Assembly: GCA_034003955.1 (NCBI GenBank)
Contig: JAVEXO010000008.1
Coordinates: forward strand, 1 to 64,000
Length of the DNA stretch: 64,000 nucleotides
Origin: SZUA-370 sp034003955
GTDB taxonomy: Bacteria > Spirochaetota > Spirochaetia > Treponematales > UBA12059
Direction of reading: 5' to 3'
The first letter of the stretch is position 1. Each line of letters starts with the position of its first letter. A program made the translations under genes and the position numbers. The notes under the pieces were generated by a model. That model worked only from the letters and a program-made list of their open reading frames with translations, searched no databases and had not been told where the DNA came from. This document shows positions 60,878 through 64,000 of the stretch, piece by piece.

Positions 60878-62209
60878 ATGCATACAAGATCTATTGTCTT
60901 TGTGGTAGCCTGTCTTTTCATTGCGGTGCCTGGCGCACAGGAAAAAGCCTCGCCTGAATCTTCCAAGCGGCTGGACACGCTGCGCTATGGAATAGAAACA
61001 CAGGTTATAGAGCTACTCGACACACTCAAGTCAGAGAAGAATACCGACTACGCCAAGGAAATTCTCTCGGTATTCGATGCCTCGTCGAGTCCAAAGCTTA
61101 GAACAGCCATATTCCAGTACCTTGGCTCTATGCAGCTGGATGACGCCGAGTCAAGAGGACTCGATATCATCAGCGATAGAGATAATCAGATTGAGGCACT
61201 GGTTCAAGCGGCTTTTTCCTATTTGCATACAATTGAATCAAGGATTGCCCTCAAGGAAGCCCTTGCCATCCTTGACGAGGGTGATAAACGCTACCTTACG
61301 AGCGCCATCAAGGCGATAGGCGGATCGGGCGGAGAGAATGAAGCCTCCGCTCTGGTCAAGGCCTATGAAGCCGACGATGTGACACAGGCCACAAAGGAAG
61401 CCATAGTCTTAGCTCTGGGTGCCATGAAGGCTAGCTCTGCATTTGAACTCCTTTCGGGCATAGTCTCATCTGATGAATCGGGCAAGGCCATCAGGATGTT
61501 CGCCTGCACGGCTCTTGGAGAGCTCGGTGATGAGAAGGCCGTAGCAATCCTGGTGAGAGCCACAAATTCCACTGACCCAAACGTGAGAGCCGCGGCACTG
61601 GCTGCGCTTGGCAAGTATTCTACGGCAGAAGCCAGAATGGCCATGAGGGAGAGTCTCCGCGACACCCATGTCCTACCAAGAATTGCCGCAGCCAAGGCTG
61701 TAGGAGAGCAGGCAGATGTAGAGGCTATTCCATATCTTGAATACAAGGCTTCATACGATCCAGAGAAGGCGGTTAGGGAGGCTTCAATCAAGGCTCTCTC
61801 AGACATCGGCGGTGATCGTGTCGATGCCTTCCTTTCAGGTTTCTTTTCAGAGGCAAAAAATTCCTTAGCCTATAGGGCTGCAGCATTAAGCGCTGTCGTC
61901 TCCAAGTCTGGGCAGGGCGCCAGAAGCAAGGCCCTCGAGGCATTCGCCGCCGCTCAGGAAGAAAAGGATCGCACAGTATTCACGGCCTTCGCCAGGGCAC
62001 TTGTGGCTCTAGACGATAAGAATGCCGTTCCGTTTATAGCTCTGATGCTGGGAGACAAGGAAATTTCTATCAGGCTTGGAGCACTGGCCTGGGCTGAACG
62101 TAACACCTCAAAAGCATTGGAGGATACTATAAAGGTATTATCTGAAAACGATTCAAACGACGCGGTAAGGAAACGAGCGGACAAGGCTTTGGAACGTCTG
62201 GGTTCCTAG
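60878..62209 (+). CDS. Exported HEAT-repeat protein
   Basis: A 443-aa protein with a signal peptide (RSIVFVVACLFIAVPGAQ) and about ten ~30-residue HEAT/PBS-type repeats, such as ACTALGELGDEKAVAILVRA, AALAALGKYSTAEARMAMRE and AAAKAVGEQADVEAIPYLEY. Such repeats form a curved scaffold for binding protein partners. It is periplasmic by prediction and cotranscribed with tgt. No enzyme motif. It is convergent with the vWA gene. Confidence 0.8.
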   Translation: MHTRSIVFVVACLFIAVPGAQEKASPESSKRLDTLRYGIETQVIELLDTLKSEKNTDYAKEILSVFDASSSPKLRTAIFQYLGSMQLDDAESRGLDIISDRDNQIEALVQAAFSYLHTIESRIALKEALAILDEGDKRYLTSAIKAIGGSGGENEASALVKAYEADDVTQATKEAIVLALGAMKASSAFELLSGIVSSDESGKAIRMFACTALGELGDEKAVAILVRATNSTDPNVRAAALAALGKYSTAEARMAMRESLRDTHVLPRIAAAKAVGEQADVEAIPYLEYKASYDPEKAVREASIKALSDIGGDRVDAFLSGFFSEAKNSLAYRAAALSAVVSKSGQGARSKALEAFAAAQEEKDRTVFTAFARALVALDDKNAVPFIALMLGDKEISIRLGALAWAERNTSKALEDTIKVLSENDSNDAVRKRADKALERLGS

Positions 62210-62230
62210 GCCTTGTCTGTTCTGAACATT

Positions 62231-64000
62231 TTAGTCGACCGGTTTTCCAGAGTCGGACTCAGTGGTGTCGGCTGATTCGCCTGCGTTGAAGCTTTCGGGT
62301 AGACGCCATAGGCCTGGTGTCTCTATGCAGTGCAGTATCTTGTTTAACCTATCTACGGGTGCTTCGTAGCGTTCAAAGCGTATCACGAGTTCTTTCCCTC
62401 GTGCCGTCAGTATCCGTATGTCCTTATCAAGACAGGCTTCGATTGGGCCATCATAATCAGGGAAGAACTCGGGCCGTGCCGGAACGAGGGTAGCGCCCTG
62501 TCCATCATAGTATAGATGGGCTATGCGTCTTGGTACCGGCAAGAGGAATACAAGGAAATCGCTCGAACCACCCCCTACGCTTGATCGGCCTCCGGCGTGC
62601 ATCGCACGTATATTGCGTTTGCCAATATTGGGATTCTGTCCATGCACCCTGAACAGTATGCGGGTAGAACCGTGTCTCACAACCTTAGGCTCGTAGTGAA
62701 CGGGCGCCTGTTTTGCTACGGGTATTTCAGAACGAGTTTCGGCGAGAGGCAGGCTTCTTCGGGGTTCGCTAGAAGTATTCCATGCCTCAAGAAGTGAAGA
62801 CGCCCTTGATTCTGGGCCTCTTGTAGAATCGGCGTTTGACGCCGCCGCCGGGATACTGGCCGCTGTGGCCTTAGTGTCATTAGCTTGTGTCTTTCCAAAT
62901 GTCGTTGGGGCCTCATGCCGCGTGGTTTCCTGACTCGTGCCGAGTGCCTTGTGACTAGTATCCTTTGATGCGGCAAGTAGGGCGGCCGCCGATCTGGATA
63001 CTGCAGCATCGCCATGTCGATTCTCTTCTAGCGCTGATGATCGCGGGGCGGCAGAATCGAGGAAGGCCTCCACGATTGGCTCTTCTGCCTTACGGTGGAG
63101 ACGACGGAGATACAATACGACCAGTATGATAAGGGTGCAGGCAATGGCCAGAATGACGATGAATAGGGCTACCAAGGCTGAATTTCTAAAGAACGCCGCA
63201 AGAGGAGCCTTCTTTATCTCTACTGATACAGTGGATATGGCTGGAGCAACCCTGATGCCATCGGCGAATCGGGGTTCAAGAGACAGCATTATCTTGCCTT
63301 CTGGTAAAGATTCAGGCAGGAGGACCTTAAGCGTGAGCCTGGAGCTTTTCCCTGGTGCCAATTCTGCGAATACCTTATTGGTCAGTACATCGCTGCCATC
63401 CTCAAGGAGGAGCCGTGATAACTCAAGGGACAGAGAGCGAGAACCACGATTGCTCACATCAACGGCCATTGAGAAGGCATAATCCTTTACGCCAAGATCT
63501 GAAGGAAAACGTATCAGTGGAAGATCCACAGAATCTACGACAGACGCACTGGCATCGCTTGGATCGAATGTCTGTATAGAGGTGCCAACGGCGGAAGCCA
63601 CATCCGAAAGATAATCTCCCGAGCCAGGAGAGGTAGAGCCGGATTCTCTTCCTCGTTCTGCATCTCCTGAGCCGGCAGAAGCTGTAAAGGCACCATCGAA
63701 GGGCACCCTGACGATGCGCATTGTCCAGCCATGTTCCTTGATTCTTGCCGCCGTGCGTTCTATCTCATTCTTGACACCAGAAGAATCAAGATCGGCGTAT
63801 TGGGATCCTGTAGCAGGGGAGTGCAGGCCGTCGCTTATTAGAATAATATGCTTGATACTATTTTCAGGCAGGTCGGAGACATAGCGGTAGACATTCTTTA
63901 AAGCAGTCACAAGGTCTGTATTCTTGCCGAGAGGGTATAACAGGTATAGCCGTGCAACGACGCTCCGGAGGTCTTTCTCTGTTCTCAGTACCTGGGCAAT
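62231..64000 (-). CDS. vWA-domain membrane protein (5' end outside the window)
   Basis: The frame is open to the right edge, so the N-terminus is missing; at least 589 residues are visible. A von Willebrand A-type domain is seen in part (ENSIKHIILISDGLHSPATG). After a beta-rich section comes one membrane segment (ALVALFIVILAIACTLIILV), a low-complexity linker rich in Ser, Ala and Thr, and a C-terminal ~140-residue domain (GGRSSVGGGSSDFLVFLLPV) faintly like FHA. An envelope protein whose C-terminal part is probably cytoplasmic. Function unknown. Confidence 0.7.
   Translation of the reverse strand: MAQVLRTEKDLRSVVARLYLLYPLGKNTDLVTALKNVYRYVSDLPENSIKHIILISDGLHSPATGSQYADLDSSGVKNEIERTAARIKEHGWTMRIVRVPFDGAFTASAGSGDAERGRESGSTSPGSGDYLSDVASAVGTSIQTFDPSDASASVVDSVDLPLIRFPSDLGVKDYAFSMAVDVSNRGSRSLSLELSRLLLEDGSDVLTNKVFAELAPGKSSRLTLKVLLPESLPEGKIMLSLEPRFADGIRVAPAISTVSVEIKKAPLAAFFRNSALVALFIVILAIACTLIILVVLYLRRLHRKAEEPIVEAFLDSAAPRSSALEENRHGDAAVSRSAAALLAASKDTSHKALGTSQETTRHEAPTTFGKTQANDTKATAASIPAAASNADSTRGPESRASSLLEAWNTSSEPRRSLPLAETRSEIPVAKQAPVHYEPKVVRHGSTRILFRVHGQNPNIGKRNIRAMHAGGRSSVGGGSSDFLVFLLPVPRRIAHLYYDGQGATLVPARPEFFPDYDGPIEACLDKDIRILTARGKELVIRFERYEAPVDRLNKILHCIETPGLWRLPESFNAGESADTTESDSGKPVD

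Overview
The window looks like a chromosomal core region of a spirochaete (Spirochaetota, probably a Treponemataceae/Rectinemataceae-type lineage). The grounds are the gene orders tamB-bamA-skp-mutS and rimP-nusA-infB-rbfA-truB-ribF-rpsO-pnp (the arrangement I recall for Treponema pallidum), a diderm outer-membrane assembly set (BamA, TamB, Skp, LptF/LptG), a chemotaxis cluster, SpoVG, and an mcsA-mcsB-clpC operon, at moderate G+C. I see no insertion sequences, prophage, CRISPR array or rRNA. Coding density is very high. Neighbouring genes often share stop and start codons, and no stretch of more than 300 bases lacks a gene.

Layout. 1-2349: end of obg, then nadD, a LytR-like envelope protein and rsfS, closed by a hairpin shared with a convergent gene for an extremely acidic small protein. 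2869-8392: ispE, spoVG, tRNA-Gln(UUG), rplY, tilS, ftsH. 8382-14663: a secreted TPR/Asp-rich repeat protein, then cheR, cheB, cheY and a hybrid histidine kinase. 14670-17093 (minus strand): a three-gene NitT/TauT-type ABC importer. 17215-21324: mcsA, a catalytically degenerate mcsB, clpC. 21325-25651 (minus): rqcH-like NFACT gene and secA. 25717-29872: a lipoprotein, nnrDE, two small membrane proteins and a Nudix hydrolase. 29858-31290 (minus): xseB and xseA. 31370-32672: an SPFH-like membrane protein and a HIT protein. 32669-34594 (minus): thiN, a secreted protein of unknown function, tmk. 34660-42105: tamB, bamA, skp. 42128-42625 (minus): a STAS protein. 42720-46100: mutS and comF. 46122-55534: the nusA-infB-pnp translation/transcription operon. 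55558-62209: M16 peptidase, dut, lptF, lptG, tgt and a HEAT-repeat protein. 62231-64000 (minus): a vWA protein that runs off the window.

How the genes work together. Most are housekeeping: ribosome assembly and translation (RsfS, L25, S15, RimP, RbfA, TruB, IF2, Tgt, TilS), RNA turnover (PNPase), protein quality control (FtsH, ClpC, McsA, RqcH), secretion and outer-membrane biogenesis (SecA, BamA, Skp, TamB, LptF/G) and signalling (CheR/B/Y).

Most interesting points. (1) The nusA operon seems to start with a promoter at 46122-46150, an 11-codon leader ORF that begins about 4 nt after the predicted transcription start, and an intrinsic terminator whose loop contains that ORF's stop codon. This is a candidate leader-peptide attenuator. 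(2) Several first-in-operon genes (ispE, mcsA, secA, xseA, the SPFH gene, tmk, mutS) lack a Shine-Dalgarno sequence and have a -10 box placed so that transcription would start on, or within 4 nt of, the start codon. This suggests widespread leaderless transcription. (3) McsB keeps its fold but has lost the active-site residues I know for protein-arginine kinase. (4) RibF seems to have lost its flavokinase half, NusA carries a C-terminal zinc ribbon, and IF2 has a long GYQGQRP low-complexity segment. All assignments come from reading sequence and remembered family motifs; no database search was run.
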